From contig CAWHHJ010000012.1 in the NCBI GenBank assembly GCA_963829085.1, positions 248,001 through 312,000 on the forward strand: a stretch of 64,000 nucleotides of DNA. The letters run 5' to 3'. The position numbers and the translations under genes are program-made. The notes below the pieces were generated by a model. It did no database searches. It was not told the DNA's origin and saw nothing but the letters and a program-made list of their open reading frames with translations. Below are positions 9,154 through 17,855 of this stretch, one piece after another; the first letter of the stretch is position 1, and every line of letters starts with the position of its first letter. This DNA comes from PALSA-1004 sp963829085 (lineage in GTDB: Bacteria; Pseudomonadota; Gammaproteobacteria; Burkholderiales; SG8-41).

Positions 9154-9162
9154 TGCTAAAAT
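9154..9162 (+). promoter_or_regulatory. Candidate extended -10 promoter of glyA
   Basis: TGCTAAAAT fits an extended -10 (TGnTAnAAT) and lies 22 bases before the chosen glyA ATG. No clear -35 is visible, as is usual for extended -10 promoters. Confidence 0.4.
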
Positions 9163-9184
9163 TAGTAATTTAGGGCGGCAGCGC

Positions 9185-10432
9185 ATGTATTCCGAGCAAG
9201 AATCGATAGCCAGCTTCGACCCTGAATTGTGGTGGGCACTCGAGCGCGAAACCCAGCGCCAGGAGGACCACATCGAGCTTATTGCGTCCGAGAACTATGC
9301 AAGCCGGCGCGTGCTCGCGGCGCAGGGCTCGGTCCTCACCAACAAATACGCCGAGGGCTACCCGGGCAAGCGCTATTATGGCGGCTGCCAATTCGTGGAT
9401 GTTGTCGAGCAGCTTGCGATCGATCGCGCGCAGGAATTATTCGGCGCTGAGTATGTGAATGTGCAGCCGCATTCCGGCTCGCAGGCCAACTTTGCTGTGT
9501 ACTCGGCCGTGCTGCATCCGGGCGATACCATACTCGGCATGTCGCTGGCGCATGGCGGCCACCTTACGCATGGCGCCACAGTCAATATCAGCGGCAAGCT
9601 TTATCACGCGCTCACGTACGGCCTTGATCCGACGACTGAAGCGATCGACTACGATCAGGTCGATGAGCTCGCGCGCCTGCACCAGCCGAAACTGATCGTT
9701 GCCGGAGCTTCAGCTTATGCGCTAGCCATAGACTGGCGGCGCTTTCGCGAAACAGCGGACAACATCGGCGCATTGCTGATGGCAGATGTTGCTCACTACG
9801 CCGGCCTTATCGCCGCGGGGCTTTATCCGAGTCCCGTTGGTATTGCAGATTTCGTAACGAGCACGACGCATAAGACATTGCGCGGCCCGCGCGGCGGCCT
9901 GATACTCGCCGGCGCCGACCACGCGAAGGTCCTGAACTCGTCCATCTTTCCCGGCAGTCAGGGCGGTCCGCTCATGCATGTCATCGCGGCGAAGGCAGTC
10001 GCGTTCAAGGAAGCGCTGGCGCCGGAATTCAAGGTGTATCAGCAGCGGGTGATCGATAATGCGCGTGCCATGGCCGAGGCGTTGCAACGCCGCGGTTTAC
10101 GCATAGTGTCCGGCCGCCCCGATTGCCACATGTTTCTCGTCGACTTGACGAGCAAGCGCGTGACCGGCAAAGATGCAGAGGAAGCATTGGGACGCGCTCA
10201 CATCACAGTCAACAAGAATGCGATTCCCAACGATGCGCAGAAGCCGGCTATTACGAGCGGCATCCGGCTTGGTTCACCGGCGATTACCACGCGCGGATTT
10301 GGCACTGGTGAAACGGCAGCGCTCGCTGACCTGATCGCCGATGTGCTCGAGGCGCCGGAAGACGAACAGGTCATATCGCGCGCAGGGGAAGCGGCGAAAG
10401 CGCTCTGCGCAAGATTTCCCGTATATGGATAA
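9185..10432 (+). CDS. glyA: Serine hydroxymethyltransferase
   Basis: Cytoplasmic PLP enzyme interconverting serine and glycine with transfer of a one-carbon unit to tetrahydrofolate. The 415 residues are family length. Visible motifs are ELIASENYAS, the folate and substrate region KYAEGYPGKRYYGG, GATVNISGK, and the PLP lysine at about residue 230 in TSTTHKTLRGPRGG. The open frame extends upstream to 9068, but MYSEQESIASFDPELW at 9185 matches family starts. It heads a block (nrdR, rib genes, nusB) conserved in many Betaproteobacteria. Confidence 0.96.
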   Translation: MYSEQESIASFDPELWWALERETQRQEDHIELIASENYASRRVLAAQGSVLTNKYAEGYPGKRYYGGCQFVDVVEQLAIDRAQELFGAEYVNVQPHSGSQANFAVYSAVLHPGDTILGMSLAHGGHLTHGATVNISGKLYHALTYGLDPTTEAIDYDQVDELARLHQPKLIVAGASAYALAIDWRRFRETADNIGALLMADVAHYAGLIAAGLYPSPVGIADFVTSTTHKTLRGPRGGLILAGADHAKVLNSSIFPGSQGGPLMHVIAAKAVAFKEALAPEFKVYQQRVIDNARAMAEALQRRGLRIVSGRPDCHMFLVDLTSKRVTGKDAEEALGRAHITVNKNAIPNDAQKPAITSGIRLGSPAITTRGFGTGETAALADLIADVLEAPEDEQVISRAGEAAKALCARFPVYG

Positions 10433-10590
10433 GGAGTCCACGAATTCGCGAGTGCGGATTGCAAATGCAGCATTTAGGATCCGGAAATGAGGATGAATGG
10501 ATGCATGAATGGCGGCTGGTCCTGGCTGCATGGCTTTATCTTGCATCGCTGAATCCAGAATTCAGAATTGCGCATCCTTCTCTCTAACCC

Positions 10591-11058
10591 ATGCATTGTC
10601 CCTTCTGCAAAGCCGTTGACACCCAGGTCATCGATTCGCGCGTGAACGACGACGGCGACAGCATCCGCCGGCGCCGGCGGTGCGCAGCATGCAATAAACG
10701 ATTCACCACTTATGAAACGGTCGAATTGCGCATGCCGCAGCTCGTGAAGCAGGACGGCAGTCGCACGGAGTTCGATCTCGACAAGCTGCGCACGGGCTTC
10801 ATGCGTGCATTACACAAACGGCCCGTCCCGACACCGCTTGTCGACGATGCAGTCGGCACTATCACCCAACAGGTATTGGCGCTGGGCGAACGCGAAATCG
10901 AGTCGCGGCGCATTGGCGAGATGGTTATGAAGGAGCTGTATAAACTCGATAAGGTCGCCTATATTCGCTTTGCATCGGTATACAAGAGCTTCCAGGACGT
11001 CGATGACTTCCAGGACGCCATCAAGGAAGTGCAGAAGCCATCGGCCAAGAGCAAGTAA
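10591..11058 (+). CDS. nrdR: Transcriptional repressor NrdR
   Basis: A 155-residue regulator of ribonucleotide reductase genes that binds NrdR boxes according to dATP/ATP status. It has the N-terminal zinc ribbon (CPFC near residue 3, CAAC near residue 31) with the basic RRRRRC stretch, followed by the ATP-cone domain (VKQDGSRTEFDLDKLRTGFMRAL to about residue 140). No ribonucleotide reductase gene is in the window. The 158-base gap between glyA and this gene shows no recognisable element. Confidence 0.96.
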   Translation: MHCPFCKAVDTQVIDSRVNDDGDSIRRRRRCAACNKRFTTYETVELRMPQLVKQDGSRTEFDLDKLRTGFMRALHKRPVPTPLVDDAVGTITQQVLALGEREIESRRIGEMVMKELYKLDKVAYIRFASVYKSFQDVDDFQDAIKEVQKPSAKSK

Positions 11059-11074
11059 CAGCACCGCCTACTCC

Positions 11075-12175
11075 ATGATCGATGCAGTCGACCTCGAATT
11101 CATGGCACGGGCACTTAAACTCGCTGAGCTCGGCTTGTACACGACCACGCCGAACCCGCGCGTCGGCTGCGTAATCGTGCGCGACGGCATGGTCGTCGGC
11201 GAAGGGTGGCATGAGCATGCGGGCGGTGCGCATGCAGAAATTGGTGCGTTGAAAAGCGCCGGAGAACGCGCGCACGGCGCAACCGCCTATGTATCTCTGG
11301 AGCCTTGTCATCATCATGGTCGCACGCCACCGTGCGATCAGGCCCTGGTTGCCGCCGGCGTCAAACGGGTGGTTGCTGCGATGCTTGATCCGGATCCTCG
11401 TACTGCAGGGCAAGGCGTTGCGTATTTGCGGGAGCGTGGCACCGAGGTTGATTGCGGCGCGATGGAGGGCGAAGCAGTGGACCTCAACAAAGGTTTCATC
11501 TCGCGGGTAACGCGCGGACGCCCATGGGCGCGCCTTAAGGTCGCCGCAAGCCTCGACGGCAAAACGGCATTGGTCAATGGCAAAAGCCAGTGGATCACAC
11601 AGCAAGAGGCCCGCGACGATGCGCATCACTGGCGGGCGCGCTCGTGCGCCGTCTTGACCGGCATTGGCACTGTCCTCGACGATGACCCGCTTCTAACGGT
11701 GCGTGCCGTCACCACGCCGCGGCAACCGTTACGAGTGGTGGTCGATAGTCGTCTCGAGATACCGCTGAACGCGAAGATACTCGAGGGCGGCGGGGTAGTC
11801 ATTGCGTGCGCGACGGTTGACGAACGGAAATCGGCGCGTCTGCAGGAATTGGGAGCGGAAATCATCACGCTGCCTGATGCATCCAAAGCAGGCGCGAAAG
11901 TCGACTTGCCGGGGCTCATACAGGCGCTGGGCGCACGCGGCATCAATGAACTGCACATCGAGGCCGGACACAAACTCAATGGATCGTTATTGAAGGAAGG
12001 ATGCGTCGATGAGGTTCTTCTATACGTCGCGCCATGCTTGCTGGGAGATCGCGCGCATGGGATCGCGGAGCTGCCCGAACTTACCGACCTCGGGAAGCGC
12101 GTGTCACTCAAGTTCGATGATGTGCGCCGCATGGGCTCAGATATCCGCGTGCTGGCGCGCATCGAGTCACGCTGA
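11075..12175 (+). CDS. ribD: Bifunctional riboflavin deaminase/reductase RibD
   Basis: Carries out the second and third steps of riboflavin synthesis, pyrimidine deamination and side-chain reduction. The 366-residue product has the deaminase domain first, with the zinc-site HAE (GGAHAEIGAL near residue 50) and PCHHHGRTPPC near residue 75, then the reductase domain from about residue 147 (RPWARLKVAASLDGKTAL). The open frame begins far upstream inside nrdR, but MIDAVDLEFMARALKLAE at 11075 is the family start, 16 bases after the nrdR stop. ribE follows at once. Confidence 0.95.
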   Translation: MIDAVDLEFMARALKLAELGLYTTTPNPRVGCVIVRDGMVVGEGWHEHAGGAHAEIGALKSAGERAHGATAYVSLEPCHHHGRTPPCDQALVAAGVKRVVAAMLDPDPRTAGQGVAYLRERGTEVDCGAMEGEAVDLNKGFISRVTRGRPWARLKVAASLDGKTALVNGKSQWITQQEARDDAHHWRARSCAVLTGIGTVLDDDPLLTVRAVTTPRQPLRVVVDSRLEIPLNAKILEGGGVVIACATVDERKSARLQELGAEIITLPDASKAGAKVDLPGLIQALGARGINELHIEAGHKLNGSLLKEGCVDEVLLYVAPCLLGDRAHGIAELPELTDLGKRVSLKFDDVRRMGSDIRVLARIESR

Positions 12176-12176
12176 A

Positions 12177-12767
12177 ATGTTCACCGGAATCGTTCAAGCG
12201 GTTGGACGTGTCCGCGCGCTAGAGGCGCGAGCCGGTGGTGCACGGATAGTCATCGACGCCGGCATGCTCGATCTCTCGGATGTGCGGATTGGCGACAGCA
12301 TTGCGGTCGATGGTGTCTGCCTCACGGTCGTCGCGCTCGACGGTGCGGCACTGACCTTTGATATATCGGCGGAGACAGTCGATTGCACCAGCGCCTTTCG
12401 TCGGGAAGCCGGCGTCAACCTGGAAAAGGCTTTGCGCCTTGCCGACCGCTTAGGCGGGCATCTAGTGAGCGGGCATGTTGACGGAATTGGCACGGTGGTC
12501 GAGTTCGAAGCGAGAGGTGATAATCGCTGGCTGGCGGTGCGAACGCCGCTCGATATCGGGCGCTACATCGCGCGCAAGGGCGCGATCGCAATCAACGGCG
12601 TCAGTCTTACTGTAAATGCCGTGCACGACGCCGTTTTCGAAGTAAACCTCATTCCGCACACGCTCGAAGCAACCAATCTGCATGCGCTGAATATCGGGGC
12701 GCAGGTAAATCTCGAAGTCGACATGCTGGCCCGCTACATCGAACGCTTGAGCTCGGCGCATCAATAG
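12177..12767 (+). CDS. ribE: Riboflavin synthase alpha subunit
   Basis: Dismutates two 6,7-dimethyl-8-ribityllumazine molecules to riboflavin. The 196 residues form two repeated lumazine-binding barrels: MFTGIVQAVGRV at the start of the first and VSGHVDGIGTV at the start of the second, each with a GVCLTV/GVSLTV strand. The ATG is one base after the ribD stop (TGAAATG), indicating coupled translation. Confidence 0.95.
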   Translation: MFTGIVQAVGRVRALEARAGGARIVIDAGMLDLSDVRIGDSIAVDGVCLTVVALDGAALTFDISAETVDCTSAFRREAGVNLEKALRLADRLGGHLVSGHVDGIGTVVEFEARGDNRWLAVRTPLDIGRYIARKGAIAINGVSLTVNAVHDAVFEVNLIPHTLEATNLHALNIGAQVNLEVDMLARYIERLSSAHQ

Positions 12768-12864
12768 GCGTATTTGCGCATTCCCGCGCGAGTGCGCGGC
12801 GTGCGAACTTTCCATTCATTCCGGGTGCCACAGAATCTGGCGTGACCGGTCGCAAGGCGTTTAC

Positions 12865-13563
12865 ATGAAACGAATGGTTTTGTTCGCGTTGTTTGCGCTG
12901 CTAACGTCTGCCATCCATTCAGTGAACGCGGCCGTTGCCGACACCATCGCGGAGCGAGTCAAACCGTGTACCGTCTGCCACGGACCGGAAGGCCGCCCGG
13001 GTCCGGACGCGTACTATCCCCGGCTGGCCGGGAAGCCGCGCGGCTACTTATACAATCAGTTGCGAAATTTTAGGGAAGGCCGGCGCTATTACAGGCCGAT
13101 GGCGTTACTGATTGAAAATCTTTCCGACGAATATCTGAGCGAGATGGCGGCGTATTTCTCGAGTCTCAGCGTTCCGTACCCCGCCGTGCGCGGAACGCTG
13201 GACGAGGCACGAACACAAACGGCGCGCCGCCTGGTCACGCTTGGTGAACCGGGCAAAGACATCCCATCGTGCATGGCGTGCCACGGCAAAGCGTTGATGG
13301 GTATAGCACCGGATATTCCCGGCCTACTGGGCTTGCCGGCCGATTACATCAATGCTCAGTTCGGCGCATGGCGAGTCGGCTCGCGCCATGCACAGGCCCC
13401 GGACTGTATGGCGGAAATCGCCAAACGCGTTACGGCTGTCGAAGCGAGCGCTATCTCCGCGTGGCTTGCGATCCAACCGGTTCCCGACCAGGCGCGTCCC
13501 GATTCGAGTTCGGAAGCGCTGCCGCTAAAGTGCGGAAACATAAGCGGTCGAGCGGACCAATGA
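12865..13563 (+). CDS. Dihaem c-type cytochrome, c4-like
   Basis: Exported electron carrier of 232 residues. A signal peptide of about 22 residues ends at VNA, followed by two class I cytochrome domains with haem sites CTVCH near residue 35 and CMACH near residue 136. The spacing and the YPRLAGKPRGYLYNQLRNFREGRR block resemble cytochrome c4 and c553. It overlaps the next gene by four bases (ATGA), so the two proteins are made together and probably act together. It lies inside the rib cluster, where cytochromes are not expected. No dehydrogenase partner is adjacent. Confidence 0.88.
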   Translation: MKRMVLFALFALLTSAIHSVNAAVADTIAERVKPCTVCHGPEGRPGPDAYYPRLAGKPRGYLYNQLRNFREGRRYYRPMALLIENLSDEYLSEMAAYFSSLSVPYPAVRGTLDEARTQTARRLVTLGEPGKDIPSCMACHGKALMGIAPDIPGLLGLPADYINAQFGAWRVGSRHAQAPDCMAEIAKRVTAVEASAISAWLAIQPVPDQARPDSSSEALPLKCGNISGRADQ

Positions 13564-14831
13564 AGCGTGCAGCCACCATCTTCGTGGCAACGATCGCCGT
13601 AATTGCCATCGCAGCGATATTCAATGCAAAGCTATCCAACCGCCACATTTCGACTCGCCAAACTGACTCTTCACCCACGCAGCCGGGACGCGGCGAGTAC
13701 CTGGCAAGGGCAGGCAATTGCATCGGCTGCCACACGGCGCAAGGCGGCCCTGATTACGCGGGCGGCCGGAAATTGCCGACACCGTTTGGAACTTTCTATA
13801 CGCCTAACATAACGCCCGACCGGGAAACCGGCATCGGTAGTTGGACCTCGGACGACTTCTGGGCGGCGCTCCATAACGGTGAATCGCCCGATGGCCGCGT
13901 GCTGTATCCGACTTTCCCGTATACCGAGTCCACGAAGGTGACACGGGAAGATTCGGACGCGATCTTTTTATATCTGCGTTCGGTGCCCGCCGTCAGCCAG
14001 CGCAGCCCTGCACATGAGGTACGGTTCCCATATAACGTTCGCCCGTTGCTGTACGTGTGGCGCGCGCTGTACTTCCGTCCCGGCGTTTACGAACCGGAGC
14101 CGGCACAAGGCGCCGAGTGGAATCGCGGCGCGTACCTCGTGCAGGGATTAGGGCACTGCAACGCATGTCATGGAAACCGCAACGCACTCGGCGCGACGCG
14201 AGGCGCGGCACTCGGCGGCGGCCAGATCGCTGGACTCAATTGGTACGCGCCATCGCTCGTGTCGCGCACGGAAGCCGGCATCGCGGACTGGCAGGTCGAC
14301 GACATCGTCAAGTTGCTGGCGACAGGGATTGCGTCGCGCGGTGTGGCATCCGGACCGATGGCGGAGGTCGTTAGAGCCAGTTTGCAACATTTGACAGCGA
14401 ATGATCTGCGCGCCATCGCGGTATATTTGAAATCGCTACCGGAGAACACAGCTACGATCGCCGCGCCGTTGCCGGAAACAAGCGATGACATGCGAAAACA
14501 ATTCGCGCGAGGCGCCGCGGTCTACGAGAAGAACTGCAAGGACTGTCACGGTACCTCGGGTGAAGGCGCGCCAGCTGCATATCCCGCGCTTGCGGCTAAT
14601 CGCGGCGTGACGATGCGCTCGCCGCTCAACTCGATACGCAGTGTGCTGAACGGAGGCTATCCGCCGTCGACCGCCGGCAATCCGCGGCCATATGGTATGC
14701 CGCCCTTTGCGCAAAGCCTGTCTGGTGATGAGATTGCCGCTGTGCTGTCGTACGTGAGAAACGCCTGGGGCAATCGCGCCAGTTTTGTCAGCACCCTCGA
14801 AGTGGAGCGTAGCAGAGGGGCCGGCTACTGA
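13560..14831 (+). CDS. Trihaem membrane-anchored cytochrome c, alcohol/gluconate dehydrogenase subunit type
   Basis: A 423-residue exported cytochrome. An N-terminal hydrophobic segment (residues 5-22) serves as signal or anchor. Three haem sites follow: CIGCH near residue 57, CNACH near residue 202 and CKDCH near residue 330. The order and spacing match the cytochrome subunit of membrane quinoprotein or flavoprotein dehydrogenases, which pass electrons to ubiquinone or oxidases. No dehydrogenase or small-subunit gene is next to it, so it may serve an enzyme encoded elsewhere or work with the dihaem protein in front. The start overlaps the preceding stop. Confidence 0.87.
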   Translation: MKRAATIFVATIAVIAIAAIFNAKLSNRHISTRQTDSSPTQPGRGEYLARAGNCIGCHTAQGGPDYAGGRKLPTPFGTFYTPNITPDRETGIGSWTSDDFWAALHNGESPDGRVLYPTFPYTESTKVTREDSDAIFLYLRSVPAVSQRSPAHEVRFPYNVRPLLYVWRALYFRPGVYEPEPAQGAEWNRGAYLVQGLGHCNACHGNRNALGATRGAALGGGQIAGLNWYAPSLVSRTEAGIADWQVDDIVKLLATGIASRGVASGPMAEVVRASLQHLTANDLRAIAVYLKSLPENTATIAAPLPETSDDMRKQFARGAAVYEKNCKDCHGTSGEGAPAAYPALAANRGVTMRSPLNSIRSVLNGGYPPSTAGNPRPYGMPPFAQSLSGDEIAAVLSYVRNAWGNRASFVSTLEVERSRGAGY

Positions 14832-14846
14832 ATCAGTGGCAAGTCA

Positions 14847-15308
14847 TTAGCGCAAGGTCACCGTCAAGCTCGGCTCTTCACCAGCCGCCGCCAGCGCGGG
14901 TGTGCTATCGAACTCCATAAGCGTGCCGTTCGCGAAATGCAGGCGATCGATCCCCGCCGCGGGGGAGACATATACCCAGTGCTCGTGCCACGCGCTCTTC
15001 GTTTTGTTGCGCGTTATCTTGCTCGGGCGTCCCCATCGCGGCAGGTTAAGTACCTGGCTGTCGGACATCCCGACGGTAAGCGGTGGACGTGTCGAACTGT
15101 GTAGCGCCTGCGTCGCTACAGCGCTGGAAATCTCGGGGTGAGCGTTGGCGATTGCGATGGCCGCTGACCGTTGACCTTTAGGGCACGGTACCGATTGATA
15201 AGTGACGCCGTTCCTGTCTGTGCATTTCACGATCTCTTGTGCGTGCGCTGCGGCGGTGCAACTGAAGACAAGGGCGGTGATGGCAACTGACTGTTTGCAT
15301 CGTCTCAT
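14847..15308 (-). CDS. Small exported DUF4124-like protein
   Basis: A 153-residue protein with a signal peptide ending in AHAQ at about residue 24. The mature N-terminus IVKCTDRNGVTYQSVPCPKGQ matches the DUF4124 motif, with two cysteines likely to form a disulphide. The second half contains a WGRPSKI and HEHWVY region that resembles small outer-membrane assembly (SmpA/OmlA-like) folds, but this is only an impression. The function is unknown. It converges with the cytochrome gene. The frame is open upstream, but the ATG at 15308 gives the signal peptide. Confidence 0.7.
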   Translation of the reverse strand: MRRCKQSVAITALVFSCTAAAHAQEIVKCTDRNGVTYQSVPCPKGQRSAAIAIANAHPEISSAVATQALHSSTRPPLTVGMSDSQVLNLPRWGRPSKITRNKTKSAWHEHWVYVSPAAGIDRLHFANGTLMEFDSTPALAAAGEEPSLTVTLR

Positions 15309-15481
15309 GGCAACACCGTTTAGAAGCGCGCGAGGATAAGCGAATGGTGCCTGTGCTACATCCAAAACGGACTCGGCGCGCCGCGCATTTAGCCGTAGGA
15401 GTGGCGCTCGTCTACGTGGAACCAAACGCAGGTGCTCGACCTGCACGAGAGTTCGTGCGTTGCTCGTGCGCGGTGCGGGAC

Positions 15482-15490
15482 TGCTATCAT
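15482..15490 (+). promoter_or_regulatory. Candidate extended -10 promoter for ribB
   Basis: TGCTATCAT fits an extended -10 element 47 bases before the ribB ATG. The leader is too short and lacks the conserved blocks of an FMN riboswitch. Confidence 0.35.
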
Positions 15491-15537
15491 TGCGCATTGA
15501 GCGCCGATAGAGCGCCGGCACGCCCGGAAAGAATCAC

Positions 15538-16629
15538 ATGCCCGTAAGCCCGACAGCGGAGATCATCGCTGACATCCGCGCCGGCAAAATGGTGATCCTC
15601 GTAGATGAGGAAGACCGCGAGAACGAAGGCGACCTTGTGCTTGCGGCAGACTTCGTTACGCCCGATGCAATAAATTTCATGGCGCGATTCGGTCGCGGCT
15701 TGATCTGCCTCACGCTTACCGAGGATAAGTGCCGCAGTCTCAATCTACCGTTGATGGTGGCGCGTAACAACTCACCGCTCGGCACCAACTTCACGGTGTC
15801 CATCGAAGCCGCACACGGCGTAACCACCGGAATTTCGGCGGCCGACCGTGCACGCACCGTTCAGGCCGCGGTGCGGGCCGATGCGGCGCCACAAGACATC
15901 GTCCAGCCCGGACATGTGTTTCCGCTCATGTCGCAAAACGGCGGAGTACTGGTGCGTGCCGGACACACGGAGGCCGGATGTGATCTGGCGCAATTGGCGG
16001 GTCTGACACCTGCATCCGTTATCTGCGAGATACTCAAGGACGATGGCGAAATGGCGCGCCTTTCGGATCTGGTTGAGTTTGCGAACCGCCACGGCTTGAA
16101 GATCGGCACGATCGCGGACCTTATACAGTACCGCAGCCGTAATGAATCGCTGGTGAGCCGCGTTTCCGAACGCGACATCGAAACCGTGCATGGAAAGTTC
16201 CGACTTATCGTTTACAGCGACAAAATCGGCGCTGCGACGCATCTTGCATTAGTCAAAGGACGCATCACGCCGACAAGCGAGGTTCTCGTTCGTGTGCATG
16301 AGCCCTTGTCCGTGATCGACCTGCTAGACGTGCGCAGCGCGAGCCATTCATGGAATTTCAATCAGGCGCTCGCCGCCATCAGCCGTGCCGAATGCGGCGT
16401 GATCGTGCTATTACATCGGCCCGAGTCTGCGCTGGACCTCATGGAGCGCGCTCAGCCGGGCGCGATTGCGGCGCCTCAAAAAAACGCGTTGCGTACCTAC
16501 GGAATCGGCGCGCAGATATTGCGCGATCTCAAGGTCGCGAAAATGCGTTTGCTCGCGAAGCAACGTAGAATGCCAAGCATGGCGGGATTCGACTTGCAGG
16601 TCGTTGGTTATCTCAATCCGGAAAATTAG
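15538..16629 (+). CDS. ribB: DHBP synthase with degenerate GTP cyclohydrolase II domain
   Basis: Makes 3,4-dihydroxy-2-butanone 4-phosphate for riboflavin. Residues 1-200 form an intact RibB domain, with the acidic DEEDRENEGDL motif near residue 23, the active-site TGISAADRARTV and the late AGHTEAGCDL. Residues 205-363 align with GTP cyclohydrolase II, but the three zinc cysteines and the GDxxGSxRCDCG core are gone; the equivalent place reads VHEPLSVIDLLDVRSASHSW. It is therefore probably monofunctional, like the RibBX variants described in Proteobacteria. A true ribA must be elsewhere. ribH follows. Confidence 0.93.
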   Translation: MPVSPTAEIIADIRAGKMVILVDEEDRENEGDLVLAADFVTPDAINFMARFGRGLICLTLTEDKCRSLNLPLMVARNNSPLGTNFTVSIEAAHGVTTGISAADRARTVQAAVRADAAPQDIVQPGHVFPLMSQNGGVLVRAGHTEAGCDLAQLAGLTPASVICEILKDDGEMARLSDLVEFANRHGLKIGTIADLIQYRSRNESLVSRVSERDIETVHGKFRLIVYSDKIGAATHLALVKGRITPTSEVLVRVHEPLSVIDLLDVRSASHSWNFNQALAAISRAECGVIVLLHRPESALDLMERAQPGAIAAPQKNALRTYGIGAQILRDLKVAKMRLLAKQRRMPSMAGFDLQVVGYLNPEN

Positions 16630-16657
16630 TCTCGCCACTCGCGGCCAGACTTAATAG

Positions 16658-17134
16658 ATGTCAACGTACGATTCAATGACGGAAATCCAAGGGGCCAGCA
16701 ATGGGGCGGGTATGCGCGTCGGCATTACAGTCGCCCGCTTCAATGCGAGCGTTGGTGACGGATTGCTTGCGAGCTGTACCGGGATGCTGGCCAAACTCGG
16801 CGTGCGCACCAGCGACGTGACGATCGTATCGGTGCCCGGCGCGCTTGAGATTCCCTTGGCACTTCAGAGGATGGCAGGGACCGGTGAATTCGATGCATTG
16901 ATCGCGCTGGGCGCGGTGATTCGCGGTGAGACATATCACTTCGAAATTGTCTCAAACGAATCTGCAAGCGGCATCATGGCGGTGCAGCTCGATGCCGGGA
17001 TCCCGATCGCAAACGGAATCCTGACGACCGAGAGCGATGAGCAGGCCGAGGCGCGCATGGCGCAAAAGGGCGCCGAGTGCGCGGCGGTGGCAATTGAAAT
17101 GGCCAGTCTGATGCGCGAGCTCGCGCGCAAATGA
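16658..17134 (+). CDS. ribH: 6,7-dimethyl-8-ribityllumazine synthase
   Basis: Condenses the pyrimidine and DHBP intermediates of riboflavin synthesis. The 158-residue protein shows the family order: ITVARFNASVGDGLL, VPGALEIPLAL, the active-site ALGAVIRGETYHFEIV with catalytic histidine near residue 93, and NGILTTESDEQAEAR. The ATG at 16658 adds a short N-terminal extension; the next candidate at 16676 is also possible. nusB follows after 18 bases. Confidence 0.95.
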   Translation: MSTYDSMTEIQGASNGAGMRVGITVARFNASVGDGLLASCTGMLAKLGVRTSDVTIVSVPGALEIPLALQRMAGTGEFDALIALGAVIRGETYHFEIVSNESASGIMAVQLDAGIPIANGILTTESDEQAEARMAQKGAECAAVAIEMASLMRELARK

Positions 17135-17152
17135 CCTTTGGTGGACGCCGTT

Positions 17153-17581
17153 ATGGCTAAGACAAGCCGTCGTCGTTCCCGCGAATTCGCGATGCAGGGC
17201 CTGTATCAGTGGCAGCTTGCCGGCACCGACGCGCCGACGATCGAGCGGCAGATGTCGATCGCGAAAGGCTTCGACAAAACGGACCGCAACTATTTCTCAT
17301 CGCTGCTCGCCGGCGCCATACGGGAGTCAGACCGCCTTGAGCACCTGCTCGAACCGTATCTCGATCGCAAAATCGCACAACTGAGTCCGGTCGAGCGCGC
17401 AATCCTGCTGCTTGCCGCGTATGAGATGCACAGCCATCCCGATGTCCCGTATCGCGTAGTGATTAACGAAGCGGTCGAGCTTGCCAAAAACTATGGCGGC
17501 ACGGATGGCTTTAAATATGTAAACGGCGTGCTCGACAAGCTGGCAGCCGATCAACGCCCTGCCGAAACCGCACGCAGATAG
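17153..17581 (+). CDS. nusB: Transcription antitermination factor NusB
   Basis: An all-helical RNA-binding factor that, with NusE, promotes rRNA antitermination. The 142 residues contain RRRSREFAMQGLYQWQL at the start, the central LSPVERAILLLAAYEM helix and the C-terminal VVINEAVELAKNYGGTDGFKYVNGVLDKL signature. TTG (17138) and GTG (17141) codons lie in frame upstream; the ATG at 17153 is preferred because GGTGGA sits about seven bases before it. The ribH-nusB pairing is widespread in Proteobacteria. Confidence 0.94.
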   Translation: MAKTSRRRSREFAMQGLYQWQLAGTDAPTIERQMSIAKGFDKTDRNYFSSLLAGAIRESDRLEHLLEPYLDRKIAQLSPVERAILLLAAYEMHSHPDVPYRVVINEAVELAKNYGGTDGFKYVNGVLDKLAADQRPAETARR

Positions 17582-17600
17582 CCCGGGAAACCAAGCAGGA

Positions 17601-17852
17601 ATGGACGACAAGCTCAAGCGCAAAATGATGATGTTCTACGCGGGCGGAATTATCAACGCTCTCTTGGGACTTTATGTTTTCTTCGAAGGCACATCGTTTC
17701 TGCCCGCTGATACGGTGCGTACCCTCGTGATCGTCTTCGTGCTTTTCGCCGCCGTGGACTTTTATTTGCCGTATTCATTAAAGAAGAGATGGCTCGAGCA
17801 AAACGCCGGTAAGCAGAGACAAGGCGGCGCTGATCCTGTTCAGCGTCCCTGA
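17601..17852 (+). CDS. Small two-helix membrane protein, unknown function
   Basis: An 83-residue protein with two hydrophobic segments, at about residues 10-29 and 36-60, joined by a tight loop. It begins with a basic, methionine-rich segment (DDKLKRKMMMF) and ends in a basic cytoplasmic tail. I do not recognise a family. It sits between nusB and thiL with 19 and 3 bases of spacing and is surely cotranscribed with them. The location in a housekeeping operon suggests a conserved small protein rather than a spurious frame. Confidence 0.65.
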   Translation: MDDKLKRKMMMFYAGGIINALLGLYVFFEGTSFLPADTVRTLVIVFVLFAAVDFYLPYSLKKRWLEQNAGKQRQGGADPVQRP

Positions 17853-17855
17853 CGC

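Noticed and set aside
10433..10590. Short inverted motif around GAATCCAGAATTCAGAATT in the glyA-nrdR spacer
   Set aside because: The palindrome is short and lacks a T-tract or known operator pattern; no function can be supported.
15309..15537. FMN riboswitch ahead of ribB
   Set aside because: The conserved blocks (AGGATAT, the GGGGCAGGGTGAAA and CCGGCGGTA-type segments) are absent.
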